A stretch of 13,421 nucleotides of DNA from Methanothrix sp. (GCA_028708055.1 JAQVZT010000041.1:1-13421), one strand, 5' to 3'; shown: positions 1-6,792, counted from the stretch's first letter. Numbers and translations are program-made. The notes: a model not told the origin generated them from the sequence alone.

Positions 1-2
1 AA

Positions 3-1511
3 GAGCTTTTTGGTGATGATAAGAGGATTACTATATCCGATGTGCAGTTGACTTCGAATGGCGAGCAAGCGCATAAGGATCTATTAAAGTATTACATAGA
101 GAACATTCACAATGGGGAGTTCGTGGATCCGAAAATAGTTGCAGAAGAACAGCCTGCTAAAGAAGAAGCCAAGCCCTCTTCACTGCAGCCCGATAATCAG
201 GATGCTTCCGCAGCTTCATCCCAAACAGACTCCGAAGTGGCCGAAAATCTTGAGGCAAAAGACCAATCGGCTGAGTCTTCTACAGATATCAAACAGGGAT
301 CGGAGCCAAATGCCCTGGAAATGGAAAAGTCCCAGCCAGAGGATGAATCAAATGTCAAGGAAGGCTCAAAAGTTGGGACTCTGAATCCGGTAACAAATCC
401 ACCACCAGATGAAGAATTACTTCTGGGTATTTCAAGGGATTTGGATCAATTTTCTCAGGAAATTGCTCCATCAGCGGGCCAATTTAAGGCTAAGGATTTC
501 AAAAAGGGTGATGAGGTTGTAACAACAGATCTATTGAATGTCAGATCAGAACCGGGGCTACCAGCAGACAGCGCTCATGATACAAGAATTTCCGAAGCAA
601 AGGGCAAAGGAAGCACAGGCATTATCTTAAACGATCAACCGATATACGCAGACGGTTTTGCCTGGTGGAAAATTCAGTACGATGATGGCACCATCGGCTG
701 GTCACAGGATAAGAGACTCGAATTGCAGCAGATAGAGACACAAGAGACCGTCCAGCAAGAAAAACAACCTGAGACACAAGATACTTTAAATGCGAAATTC
801 GGTCCATATTCCGAGGATAAAAATCTTGAAGCAGAAGCATTTAGGGAGGCGAGTGCCAAGGAAAGGACTGGTCTAAGGGCATTGCATTCGGCAACGAGTC
901 CGCCATCTGATGAATCGAGCACTGACGAGGGATCAGAGGTTAGAACGTTGCATCCGGCAATAAGTCCGCCGCCGGCCAAAACGCCTACAGAAAGCAATGA
1001 ATTGCAGGTATCCGGCACGGATCTATCGGATTACACATTCCTGCGAGACGATAAGGAATCAAGTAATTTAAAGTGGGCAGTAAAAGGATCGGGTGATAAA
1101 GGAAGGCCTGCCTATCAAGAGCCTGCGACTGCCGCAGGTTTTCAGGATAATGCACAGCAGATTCAAGCTCAGCCATCATCTTCAACAGATAGGGCAAACT
1201 CAAATGGAAATTCCATCGTAGGAGAGTGGAATGTCATACAGATTACGACACCGCACGAACTGTTTGGTGGCTCGATCCAGATCCAATTCATGGCAACTTT
1301 CGGTGCGGATGGATCCGTAAGCAGACCAAGACAGCAACAGGGAAAAATGTGGATTGATGCCTCAACGGGAAGCTGGACGCAGAATGGAGATAGAATAAGA
1401 TGGACTATTGCGGAGGTTACACACGAAGGAACCATCCAAGGAAACAAAATGAGCGGTGTGATTTACTCCAGTGGTGGCAAAAGCAGCTGGTCTGCAGAGA
1501 AAGTGAGGTGA
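3..1511 (+). CDS. SH3-like, repeat-containing protein with C-terminal beta-rich domain (5' partial)
   Basis: The reading frame is open from base 3, so the gene very probably starts outside the window. The first possible start inside is GTG at 42, but the 13 codons before it already look like protein. Residues below are counted from that GTG. A Glu/Ser/Gln/Pro-rich linker at 35-125 has the look of a disordered spacer. Residues 156-227 (TTDLLNVRSEPG, then FAWWKIQYDDGTIGW) match a bacterial SH3 (SH3b) domain, often a cell-wall or ligand-binding module. A second linker leads to a compact C-terminal domain at 392-489 that begins IVGEW and has alternating beta-strand patterns; it is lipocalin-like in outline. 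A Pro-rich motif recurs at 107-124, 278-291 and 296-313. No catalytic motif is visible, so the function is unknown. Base composition is visibly more A/T-rich than in the metal genes downstream, which could mean a different history. Confidence 0.8.
   Translation, partial: ELFGDDKRITISDVQLTSNGEQAHKDLLKYYIENIHNGEFVDPKIVAEEQPAKEEAKPSSLQPDNQDASAASSQTDSEVAENLEAKDQSAESSTDIKQGSEPNALEMEKSQPEDESNVKEGSKVGTLNPVTNPPPDEELLLGISRDLDQFSQEIAPSAGQFKAKDFKKGDEVVTTDLLNVRSEPGLPADSAHDTRISEAKGKGSTGIILNDQPIYADGFAWWKIQYDDGTIGWSQDKRLELQQIETQETVQQEKQPETQDTLNAKFGPYSEDKNLEAEAFREASAKERTGLRALHSATSPPSDESSTDEGSEVRTLHPAISPPPAKTPTESNELQVSGTDLSDYTFLRDDKESSNLKWAVKGSGDKGRPAYQEPATAAGFQDNAQQIQAQPSSSTDRANSNGNSIVGEWNVIQITTPHELFGGSIQIQFMATFGADGSVSRPRQQQGKMWIDASTGSWTQNGDRIRWTIAEVTHEGTIQGNKMSGVIYSSGGKSSWSAEKVR
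360..980 (+). repeat. Three copies of a TLxPxxxPPP-type motif within the first gene
   Basis: Three segments of the first protein resemble each other: residues 107-124 (core TLNPVTNPPPDE, bases 360-413), 278-291 (core LHSATSPPSDE, bases 873-914) and 296-313 (core TLHPAISPPPAK, bases 927-980). Copies 1 and 3 share a leading EGS-V. Copies 2 and 3 lie almost back to back, while copy 1 sits on the other side of the SH3-like domain. Duplication of a short linker unit is the simplest reading. Confidence 0.6.
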
Positions 1512-1530
1512 ATACCATCTTCGCGCTCTG

Positions 1531-1558
1531 CTCGATCAAGGGGTTTACCCCCATCGAG
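1531..1558 (+). terminator. Stem-loop just after the first gene
   Basis: CTCGAT (1531-1536) pairs with ATCGAG (1553-1558), and GGGG (1540-1543) pairs with CCCC (1548-1551) around a TTTA loop, with a small internal bulge. It begins 19 bases after the stop codon. It could end or stabilise the transcript. There is no T-run behind it, so the terminator role is tentative. Confidence 0.35.
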
Positions 1559-1810
1559 TTCAGTTAGTAAGAAAATACTGATGTTTCAATCGCAGCGCTG
1601 CCTCATCATCTCCAAGTCCCGCCTTAATCTCCCTTCAGCCCACAAGCTCGGGCGTCTGCCCAGCAGTCGGCAACCTCTATCCGGCGCAGGGGGACGGTCA
1701 GCTCCCGAGGCGGGCGGGCCACATGGGGCTCCTCTTGCAGGAACGTCATCAAACTGAACAGGTGATTCATGCGTTCAATTAAGTAATTTTATTGCATCGG
1801 GAGTGCAGAG

Positions 1811-1853
1811 TGTCACGAATACCCCAACCTTCAGGTTGGGGATGAAGTGAACC
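1811..1853 (+). mobile_element. Solo IS200/IS605 (IS1341-type) right-end relic
   Basis: A perfect 9-bp inverted repeat, CCCCAACCT (1822-1830) and AGGTTGGGG (1833-1841), with a two-base TC spacer is preceded by TCACGAAT and followed by GATGAAGTGAA. From memory, this hairpin plus its flanks is the common right end of TnpB-only IS200/IS605 elements in methanogens, where it also forms the 3' part of the TnpB guide (omega/re) RNA. No transposase or TnpB gene is attached, so this is read as a leftover end or a stray non-autonomous element. The family match is recall, not a search result. Confidence 0.5.
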
Positions 1854-1990
1854 CTCGCCTAGATTTCATATTTTCCTGAGATTGATTAACCGAGTTTTCT
1901 GGCAATTTGATTCAGATTCACTTATTATTCTGGTCTCTTGATCAAATGAACCTATGATGTGATTCTTTCTGGATTCCGTCTAATCGAAGG

Positions 1991-2037
1991 GCGCGGCCCG
2001 AATCATACACCATCTCTTTAGGGTCGGGTGGCCGCGC
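1991..2037. ncRNA. GC-rich hairpin in AT-rich DNA; possible structured RNA or terminator
   Basis: GCGCGGCC (1991-1998) is a perfect inverted match to GGCCGCGC (2030-2037). An alternative inner stem pairs CCCGA (1997-2001) with TCGGG (2024-2028). The segment stands out as a GC-rich island in AT-rich surroundings, a common sign of a structured RNA in methanogens. The T-rich run GATTTTTATT (2045-2054) follows on the + strand, so a terminator for an unseen short transcript is an alternative. No known RNA family was recognised. Confidence 0.35.
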
Positions 2038-2095
2038 GCAGTTTGATTTTTATTGCATCAAGTATCTGCTAATGATATCGTTTTTCTATGCGCCA

Positions 2096-2104
2096 TATTT
2101 ATTA
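2096..2104 (+). promoter_or_regulatory. Possible TATA box for the reductase/ABC operon
   Basis: TATTTATTA lies about 70 bases before the first ATG of the reductase gene, in an AT-rich stretch. It would place a transcript start near 2125 with a leader of about 45 bases. The match to the archaeal TATA consensus is only fair. Confidence 0.3.
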
Positions 2105-2171
2105 CGATCAAACCATCAACATCATTATCATTTAAGATGCTCAAAAGCCCTATGCTCAAGAGTTCCAGTCA

Positions 2172-3065
2172 ATGAGCGGAGGGCTAAGCAGGAGTAGGAA
2201 AGAGATGGAGCAAGCTGGGAAGGGACTAAAGCCGAGGATCTACGGCAACATGCCTGCCGTGTTCTTGAGAAAAGATGGACGATTCGAGATTAAGCTGCAG
2301 GTCACCGGAGGAATGCTTACTGCCGAGCAGGTAAAGCGGGCCGGAGAGGTAGCAGCCAGATACGGCTCGGAGGTTCACCTCACCGTGCGCCAGGAACTGT
2401 CAATCCTGGGCGTGGCTGAGGATAATCTGGAAAGAGCCCTCTCCGAGCTCAAGGAGGTGGGCCTGGTGCCCGGATCGGCTGGAATGGTATTTCGCAATGT
2501 GGTATCATGCCTGGGCTCCACCTATTGCTTCAAGGCCGCTGCCGAGACGACCGATCTGGCCAGGGAGATAGGCCGTCGCTTTTCCGGAGAGAAGACCCCA
2601 GGTCCCCTCAAAGTGGGAATTGGAGGCTGTCCTTTTCCCTGCACCAGGCCGCAGTTCAATGAGATTGGCCTGATGGGCAGGGTAAGGCCGGAGATAGTGC
2701 TGGACAAGTGCACAGGCTGCGGAAAGTGCGTTGAGGTCTGTAAGGTAGGGGCTACCAGAATAGTGGACGGCAAGGCGGTCATCGACTACGGGAAATGCGT
2801 TATGTGCGGGCGGTGCGTGGCGGCTTGTCCAGGGGCTGCCAAATACTCAGCCGAAAACGGCTTCATAGTATTCGTAGGAGGCAGAGGAAGCTGGCCGCCC
2901 CACGAGGGCTGGGTTCTCTGCGACATGGTGCCCGAGGGGGCCGTCATGCCTCTCCTGGAGAAGATCGTGCAAGTATATCGGGGGGGAGCAAAGCCGGGCA
3001 TGAGGATAAGGGAATTTATTAGCTCCATCGGATTTGAGGAATTCAAGAAAAGGGTCCTGGGATGA
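2172..3065 (+). CDS. Sirohaem/[4Fe-4S] sulfite/nitrite reductase-like protein with ferredoxin domain (Dsr-LP type)
   Basis: This is a small cytoplasmic reductase of the sulfite/nitrite reductase family. Residues 40-105 form the ferredoxin-like half domain (GGMLT, then VHLTVRQE). The sirohaem-[4Fe-4S] ligands follow as C113-x5-C119 and C153-x3-C157 (GGCPFPC). Two ferredoxin motifs are inserted after them: C180/C183/C186/C190 and C209/C212/C215/C219, the second ending in CP. At 297 residues it is far shorter than full assimilatory reductases and matches the small Dsr-like proteins common in methanogens, whose substrate is mostly unknown. It probably makes a six-electron or related reduction of sulfite, nitrite or another small substrate, but that is inference. 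The ATG at 2172 has no clear ribosome site. ATG 2205 has AGGAG (2190-2194) ten bases before it and may be the real start (286 residues). An ABC exporter follows 63 bases downstream. Confidence 0.88.
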   Translation: MSGGLSRSRKEMEQAGKGLKPRIYGNMPAVFLRKDGRFEIKLQVTGGMLTAEQVKRAGEVAARYGSEVHLTVRQELSILGVAEDNLERALSELKEVGLVPGSAGMVFRNVVSCLGSTYCFKAAAETTDLAREIGRRFSGEKTPGPLKVGIGGCPFPCTRPQFNEIGLMGRVRPEIVLDKCTGCGKCVEVCKVGATRIVDGKAVIDYGKCVMCGRCVAACPGAAKYSAENGFIVFVGGRGSWPPHEGWVLCDMVPEGAVMPLLEKIVQVYRGGAKPGMRIREFISSIGFEEFKKRVLG

Positions 3066-3128
3066 GGAATTATATCAATCCAGGCATCAGTCCAGTCAGC
3101 CGCGGATGATCGACTTAAGCCAGAGAAA

Positions 3129-4139
3129 GTGCCTGCCATTTTGGCGGAAGAGCTGACCAAGCGCTATGCCCGCCTTCTGGCCGTAGATCGCATCAGCTTT
3201 CAGGTAAATGAAGGAGAGATATTCGGTTTTCTCGGTCCCAATGGTTCGGGCAAGACCAGCACCATTCGAATGCTGGTCGGCCTCTCCCAGCTTTCGCAGG
3301 GCCGGGCCAGCGTTCTCGGATATGATCTTGCGAGCGATATGTCCCAGGCAAGGAGACATATCGGCGTGGTGCCTGACCAGTCCAATCTCTACGATGATCT
3401 CTCTGCAATGGACAATCTTCTTTTTATGGCCCGGCTCTATGGCCTGCCCCGGCAAGACCAGAAGAGCAGAGCCGACAGGCTGCTCAGGGACTTCGGCCTT
3501 TATGAGCGAAAGGATGACCTTTTCGGCAACTTCTCCAGGGGAATGAAGCGCGCCCTGACCATAGCTGCTGCCCTTATTCACGAACCGCGCCTTATCTTTC
3601 TGGACGAGCCTACGACTGGACTTGATGCCGCCGCAGCGCGCTCTCTGAGGAGACTCATATCCGGATTGCGCCAGAAAGGCCTGACCATCTTTCTCACCAC
3701 CCATTATCTGGCAGAGGCGGACCTGCTATGCGATCGCATTGCCATACTGGCTAGGGGGAGAATTGTGAGAATCGACACCCCGGAAGCTCTCAAGAGGCAG
3801 GTTCAGGAACAATCGGTGATCGAGTTTTCCTTCAGGGGTGATCTTTCATCATCCATCAGCGTGCTTCAGGGAAGGCTCGCCGGATCGCAGGCGACACTGC
3901 TGGACCGGGATAAAATCAGGATTTATGGAGGCGACCCGCCTGAGGTATTCGATTCTGTCTTTCAGTTTTCCAGGGATATCGGAATAGGGATCGAATCTGC
4001 CAGCACACTCCGTCCCAGCCTTGAGGACGCCTTTCTCAAGATAACCGGACAGCACCCGCAGGCCGTAATGGCGGAGAAGGACGATGGCAGGATCGGAGTT
4101 GGCAGAAGTAGTGGTGGCGGCAGGAGTGGCGGAGGATGA
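3129..4139 (+). CDS. ABC transporter ATP-binding protein (ABC-2 export type)
   Basis: ATPase subunit of an ABC-2 exporter, working at the cytoplasmic face with the permease that follows. Walker A is GPNGSGKT (36-43). The signature loop is the variant FSRGMKR (135-141). Walker B is LIFLDEP (155-161) and the switch histidine is H192 (TTHYL). The C-terminal part (225-310) is the usual extension of the CcmA/NatA/DrrA-like group. The last residues (326-336) are a Gly/Ser/Arg run, probably an unstructured tail, and their DNA also carries the ribosome site of the next gene. GTG at 3129 is the only usual start before the conserved N-terminus, and no strong ribosome site precedes it. The stop overlaps the permease ATG (ATGA). 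The exported substrate cannot be told from sequence; candidates range from small toxic compounds to lipids or cofactors. Confidence 0.93.
   Translation: MPAILAEELTKRYARLLAVDRISFQVNEGEIFGFLGPNGSGKTSTIRMLVGLSQLSQGRASVLGYDLASDMSQARRHIGVVPDQSNLYDDLSAMDNLLFMARLYGLPRQDQKSRADRLLRDFGLYERKDDLFGNFSRGMKRALTIAAALIHEPRLIFLDEPTTGLDAAAARSLRRLISGLRQKGLTIFLTTHYLAEADLLCDRIAILARGRIVRIDTPEALKRQVQEQSVIEFSFRGDLSSSISVLQGRLAGSQATLLDRDKIRIYGGDPPEVFDSVFQFSRDIGIGIESASTLRPSLEDAFLKITGQHPQAVMAEKDDGRIGVGRSSGGGRSGGG
4122..4126 (+). promoter_or_regulatory. Ribosome binding site for the ABC permease inside the ATPase gene
   Basis: AGGAG at 4122-4126 lies nine bases before ATG 4136, good spacing. It sits inside codons for the Gly-rich tail of the ATPase. 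This supports the ATGA-overlap start and translational coupling of the two subunits. Confidence 0.55.
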
Positions 4140-4867
4140 AGTGGCATGATGAGGTGAGAGGCATCTACGAGATTGCCCTCAAGGATATGAGGACCTACTA
4201 CCTCAAGCCTCCGGCCATAAGCTGGGGCATGGTCTTTCCCCTGGCCTGGACTTTAGCCTTTTACCTGCGCAATCCTGGCGACTTTGCGGATCTGGTTCCG
4301 GGCCTGCTGGCCATGACCATTGTCTTCAGCACCACGGCAGCGGAAGCGGTGGTCATCAACTTCGAGCTGAGGCTGGGAACGCTGGAGAGGCTGCTCCTGG
4401 CCCCTATCAGCATGACTGGCGTCCTGTTGGGAAAGGTCATGGGAGGCTTTCTCTTTGGATTAATCATGACTGCCATTGTGGCCGCCGGAGCCGTGCTAGC
4501 TCTCGGCTTGAGGACAGATATCCTCTCCCTCTCCATCATATCGCTTCTTTCTCTCCTGGTCTTCTCATCCATGGGAGCTCTATTCAGCGTATCTGTGCGG
4601 GAGGTATTCGAGGCTCAAACCCTGCTTAACCTTCCCAGGTTCCTAATGGTATTTCTCTGCGGTGTGGTCTATCCGATTTCAGCCCTTCCCGAGGGACTGC
4701 AGCTTCTCTCCCGGCTTCTGCCACTCACTTATACCGTGCAGGGATTGAAGGCATCATTCTTCCAGGGAGCAGAGCCATCAATGATACGGGATTTGGCCGC
4801 GTTATCCTTGTTTCTGTTTTTATTTCTGCTTCCTGCCGTCAGTCTGCTGAAAAGGAGGTTTAGATAA
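4136..4867 (+). CDS. ABC-2 type transporter permease
   Basis: Membrane subunit of the exporter formed with the preceding ATPase. Six membrane segments can be seen at about 25-45, 53-75, 98-123, 128-152, 168-186 and 217-238. The cytoplasmic loop after segment 2 holds the family signature E77-LRLGTLERLLLAP90, typical of ABC-2 permeases (E-x-R-G-T-x-E-x-L-x-x-x-P). The later stretch with VVYPISALPEGL (177-188) and PLTY (196-199) is also usual for this family. Its 243 residues are normal for a single-domain permease. Start ATG 4136 overlaps the ATPase stop as ATGA. The stop is followed by 425 bases without a gene, and only a weak hairpin (TTTGC 4879-4883 with GCAAA 4889-4893) is seen after it. 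The substrate is unknown. Confidence 0.92.
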   Translation: MKWHDEVRGIYEIALKDMRTYYLKPPAISWGMVFPLAWTLAFYLRNPGDFADLVPGLLAMTIVFSTTAAEAVVINFELRLGTLERLLLAPISMTGVLLGKVMGGFLFGLIMTAIVAAGAVLALGLRTDILSLSIISLLSLLVFSSMGALFSVSVREVFEAQTLLNLPRFLMVFLCGVVYPISALPEGLQLLSRLLPLTYTVQGLKASFFQGAEPSMIRDLAALSLFLFLFLLPAVSLLKRRFR

Positions 4868-5292
4868 GTGCATACTGCTTTGCCAGCTGCAAAAGACGGC
4901 CGATTGCAGCATAATACTGATATTCCATGACATAACGTTTCTCTCTGATGTATCGACCTGGCTGGCATTTCTGTACGCTGGACGGACCACAAAGCTGGGA
5001 GCAACTTCCGAGATCATCGACTATCCAATGCATCCTATACAAGGGGCCTGATCAACTCCACACCCGGTATATTCCTCTTCAAATACATGTGGGGAATTCC
5101 CGGCGAAGCCCAACTATTATCATTGCAATGGACCTGAATATGCTGAAATTTGCTGCAAGTCCATGTGCTTTTCCGGTCTCGTTCCGGTGGCGTTACGTCA
5201 GAACGCCGCATGGACGCCCTCCGGACGATATAACCCATTCCCATCTTCAGTGAAGCAGCAGATTGAAATAATTTCGACCCATTAGTTTCTCT
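4868..5292. other. Gene-free stretch between the ABC exporter and the ZIP gene
   Basis: No frame here resembles a known protein; short open frames on both strands lack family motifs and ribosome sites. One nested hairpin lies at 5183-5225. An A/T-rich block GAAATAATTT (5265-5274) about 20-28 bases before the ZIP start codon is a weak TATA candidate and would imply a leaderless transcript for that gene. Confidence 0.5.
5183..5225. other. Nested hairpin in the intergenic region before the ZIP gene
   Basis: GGCGTT (5189-5194) pairs with AACGCC (5202-5207) over the seven-base loop ACGTCAG, and an outer pair TCCGG (5183-5187) with CCGGA (5221-5225) can enclose it. It could be an RNA structure or a protein-binding site. 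No family was recognised. Confidence 0.3.
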
Positions 5293-6057
5293 GTGCAAGG
5301 CAATATCCTGGCAGCAATAGCTCTCACTGTCCTGGCGGGACTCGCTACCGGCATCGGCAGCCTGGCAGCCTACTTCATACCCAGGCCCGACATGCGCTAC
5401 CTTTCTCTCAGCCTGGGATTTGCCGCCGGAGTGATGGTCTACGTGGGCTTCGTCGACCTCTTTTGCAGCTCCCGTCTGGTTATTGGATTCGGCTATGCTA
5501 ATCTCTTCTTCCTCCTGGGTATGCTTCTCATCTACGGCCTCGACTTTCTCATTCCTCATATTCACATGGACGGGCAGGTGGACTCACATTGCCAAAGGCT
5601 CTACCAGAGCGGCATTATGACCACCATCGGCATAGCCATCCACAATCTTCCCGAGGGAATGACCGTGGCCCTGGTCTCTCTGGCGGACCTGCGCCTGGGA
5701 ATCCCGGTAGCGGTGGCCATAGCCATCCACAACATACCCGAGGGTCTGGCCTGTAGCATTCCCCTCTACTGCGCCACATCCGACCGGAGAAAGTCCTGCC
5801 TCATCTCCTTTGCCGCAGGATTGACCGAACCTCTGGGGGCGGTCCTGGCAGTGCTGCTGCTCTATCCTTTTCTCACCGACTGGCTATTGGCTGCGGCTTC
5901 TGCTATGGTGGCAGGGATAATGGTCTTCATAAGCTTTGACGAGCTATTGCCCATAGCCAACCGGTACGGAAGCGAGCATATCGCTAATATCGGACTCATT
6001 GCCGGTTTTTCTATAATGATGGCTGGGCTATACCTGATGCAGAGCAGATGGGTGTAA
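5293..6057 (+). CDS. zupT: ZIP family divalent metal importer (ZupT-like)
   Basis: Integral membrane importer of divalent metals such as Zn2+, Fe2+ or Mn2+ into the cytoplasm. The two metal-binding signatures of the ZupT branch are present: HNLPEG (117-122) in the fourth membrane segment and HNIPEG (146-151) in the fifth. FAAGLTEPLGA (173-183) is also typical. About eight hydrophobic segments fill the 254 residues, the normal size. The loop with PHIHMDG (88-94) and H99 is mildly His-rich, as in many ZIP proteins. GTG 5293 is chosen because it gives the usual N-terminus (NILAAIALTVLAGLATGIGS), and the frame is closed by a stop at 5269-5271 with no other normal start between. No ribosome site is visible, so it may be leaderless. 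It opens a run of metal-related genes. Metal choice is not decided by sequence. Confidence 0.92.
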   Translation: MQGNILAAIALTVLAGLATGIGSLAAYFIPRPDMRYLSLSLGFAAGVMVYVGFVDLFCSSRLVIGFGYANLFFLLGMLLIYGLDFLIPHIHMDGQVDSHCQRLYQSGIMTTIGIAIHNLPEGMTVALVSLADLRLGIPVAVAIAIHNIPEGLACSIPLYCATSDRRKSCLISFAAGLTEPLGAVLAVLLLYPFLTDWLLAAASAMVAGIMVFISFDELLPIANRYGSEHIANIGLIAGFSIMMAGLYLMQSRWV

Positions 6058-6083
6058 TGCAGATGGGCATAAGCTCTAAATAA

Positions 6084-6099
6084 TTTAAAATATAAATAA
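6084..6099 (+). promoter_or_regulatory. TATA box of the secreted DUF2202 gene
   Basis: TTTAAAATATAAATAA is a strong archaeal TATA-type element about 25-40 bases before ATG 6124. It would start a transcript near 6115 or shortly before, leaving room for the GGTGAT ribosome site at 6112-6117 only if transcription begins just upstream. The gene therefore seems to have its own promoter after the ZIP gene. Confidence 0.6.
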
Positions 6100-6111
6100 T
6101 GCACGTTAAAT

Positions 6112-6117
6112 GGTGAT
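6112..6117 (+). promoter_or_regulatory. Ribosome binding site GGTGAT of the DUF2202 gene
   Basis: GGTGAT matches the complement of the archaeal 16S rRNA 3' end (GGAGGTGATCC) and ends six bases before ATG 6124. It fixes that start, which also gives a clean signal peptide. Confidence 0.55.
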
Positions 6118-6123
6118 ATACCG

Positions 6124-6792
6124 ATGAAAGCAATATTCTTTTCCGGACTTTGCCTGCTGCTGGCAGTCATTTCTGGCGGCGCTTATGCAGCCGGCGAGGA
6201 TCAGCAAAATCAGAACCTGCTTATCGTAGATGAGAACTATACGAGCACCGTGGACCAGAATGCTCTGGGGCAGGTCCTGGCAGGAGTGCCGTCCGGTGGC
6301 TTGAGCAAAGCAGAGAGCGAAGACCTGCTCTATATGGTCGAGGAGGAGAAGCTGGCCGGAGATGTCTATTCGGCCCTCGATGATAAGTGGAATCTGCGTG
6401 TTTTCAGCAACATCATCCAGGCGGAGCGGACCCATGAGACGGCTGTGAAGACCCTGCTCACCAGATACTCTCTCTCCGATCCCACCCTGGAAATGGGCAA
6501 GTTTTCCAATGAGAACCTGCAGAAGCTGCACGATGATCTGGTTGTTCAGGGGAAGAGCTCCGAAGAGCAGGCCCTGATGGTGGGTGCAGCCGTAGAGGAG
6601 ATTGACATCAGGGATCTGGAGGAGCGCGCGTCCAGAACCGATCGGGAGGACATTAAGCTCGTCTACGCCAACCTCAAGCGGGGCTCGGAAAATCATCTCA
6701 AGGCATTCGTCAATAACCTGCAGAGGCTGGGGGTAAAGTACTCCCCTCAGTATCTGTCATCTGAGGAGTATCAAGCGATAATTGGAAAATAG
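6124..6792 (+). CDS. Secreted DUF2202 protein (ferritin-like fold)
   Basis: Residues 1-23 form a signal peptide (hydrophobic 4-18, then GGAYAAG), so the protein acts outside the membrane. Residues 62-220 form a DUF2202 domain, a ferritin-like four-helix family of unknown function. Possible metal ligands lie where helices of such bundles carry them: E73/E74 in MVEEEKLAGDVY, E101 and H104 in ERTH, E158/E159 in AAVEEIDIRDL, and E189/H191 in SENH. The C-terminal VKYSPQYL (204-211) is a hallmark of the family. It aligns over its whole length with the C-terminal domain of the minus-strand lipoprotein at 11586-12758, so the two are paralogous. Placed between a ZIP importer and a CDF transporter, a role in extracytoplasmic metal binding or redox is a reasonable inference, not shown by sequence. 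ATG 6124 is backed by a good ribosome site. Confidence 0.85.
   Translation: MKAIFFSGLCLLLAVISGGAYAAGEDQQNQNLLIVDENYTSTVDQNALGQVLAGVPSGGLSKAESEDLLYMVEEEKLAGDVYSALDDKWNLRVFSNIIQAERTHETAVKTLLTRYSLSDPTLEMGKFSNENLQKLHDDLVVQGKSSEEQALMVGAAVEEIDIRDLEERASRTDREDIKLVYANLKRGSENHLKAFVNNLQRLGVKYSPQYLSSEEYQAIIGK

Larger units (their letters stand above)
1787..2059 (+). repeat. 12-bp direct repeat TTTTATTGCATC bracketing the IS end and GC-rich hairpin
   Basis: TTTTATTGCATC occurs exactly at 1787-1798 and again at 2048-2059, 261 bases apart in the same orientation. Between the copies lie the IS-type hairpin and the GC-rich hairpin. IS200/IS605 elements do not make target duplications, so the repeat would need another cause. 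Chance is possible because the word is A/T-rich. Confidence 0.4.
1512..2171. other. Gene-free stretch of 660 bases with an IS end and structured segments
   Basis: I see no convincing gene here. The first half is G/C-rich around 1640-1740. One frame there is open to a TGA at 1755-1757 and is Gly/Pro/Ser/Arg-rich, loosely like the low-complexity tail of a TnpB protein, but the resemblance is too weak to call. The second half is A/T-rich. It holds a solo IS200/IS605-type end (1811-1853), a GC-rich hairpin (1991-2037), a 12-bp direct repeat around both, and a possible promoter before the reductase gene. Confidence 0.6.

Noticed and set aside
42..44. GTG 42 as the true start of the first gene
   Set aside because: The frame is open to the window edge and the upstream codons read as ordinary protein, so the gene is better treated as 5' partial.
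3096..3704. Minus-strand open frame of 202 codons
   Set aside because: It is antisense to the ABC ATPase, whose motifs are complete; the protein shows no recognisable domain.
4948..5253. Plus-strand open frame of 101 codons in the spacer
   Set aside because: No ribosome site, no motif and unlikely composition; kept as gene-free spacer.
5035..5565. Minus-strand open frame of 176 codons
   Set aside because: Its larger part runs antisense to the well-supported ZIP gene, has no family motif and lacks a ribosome site.
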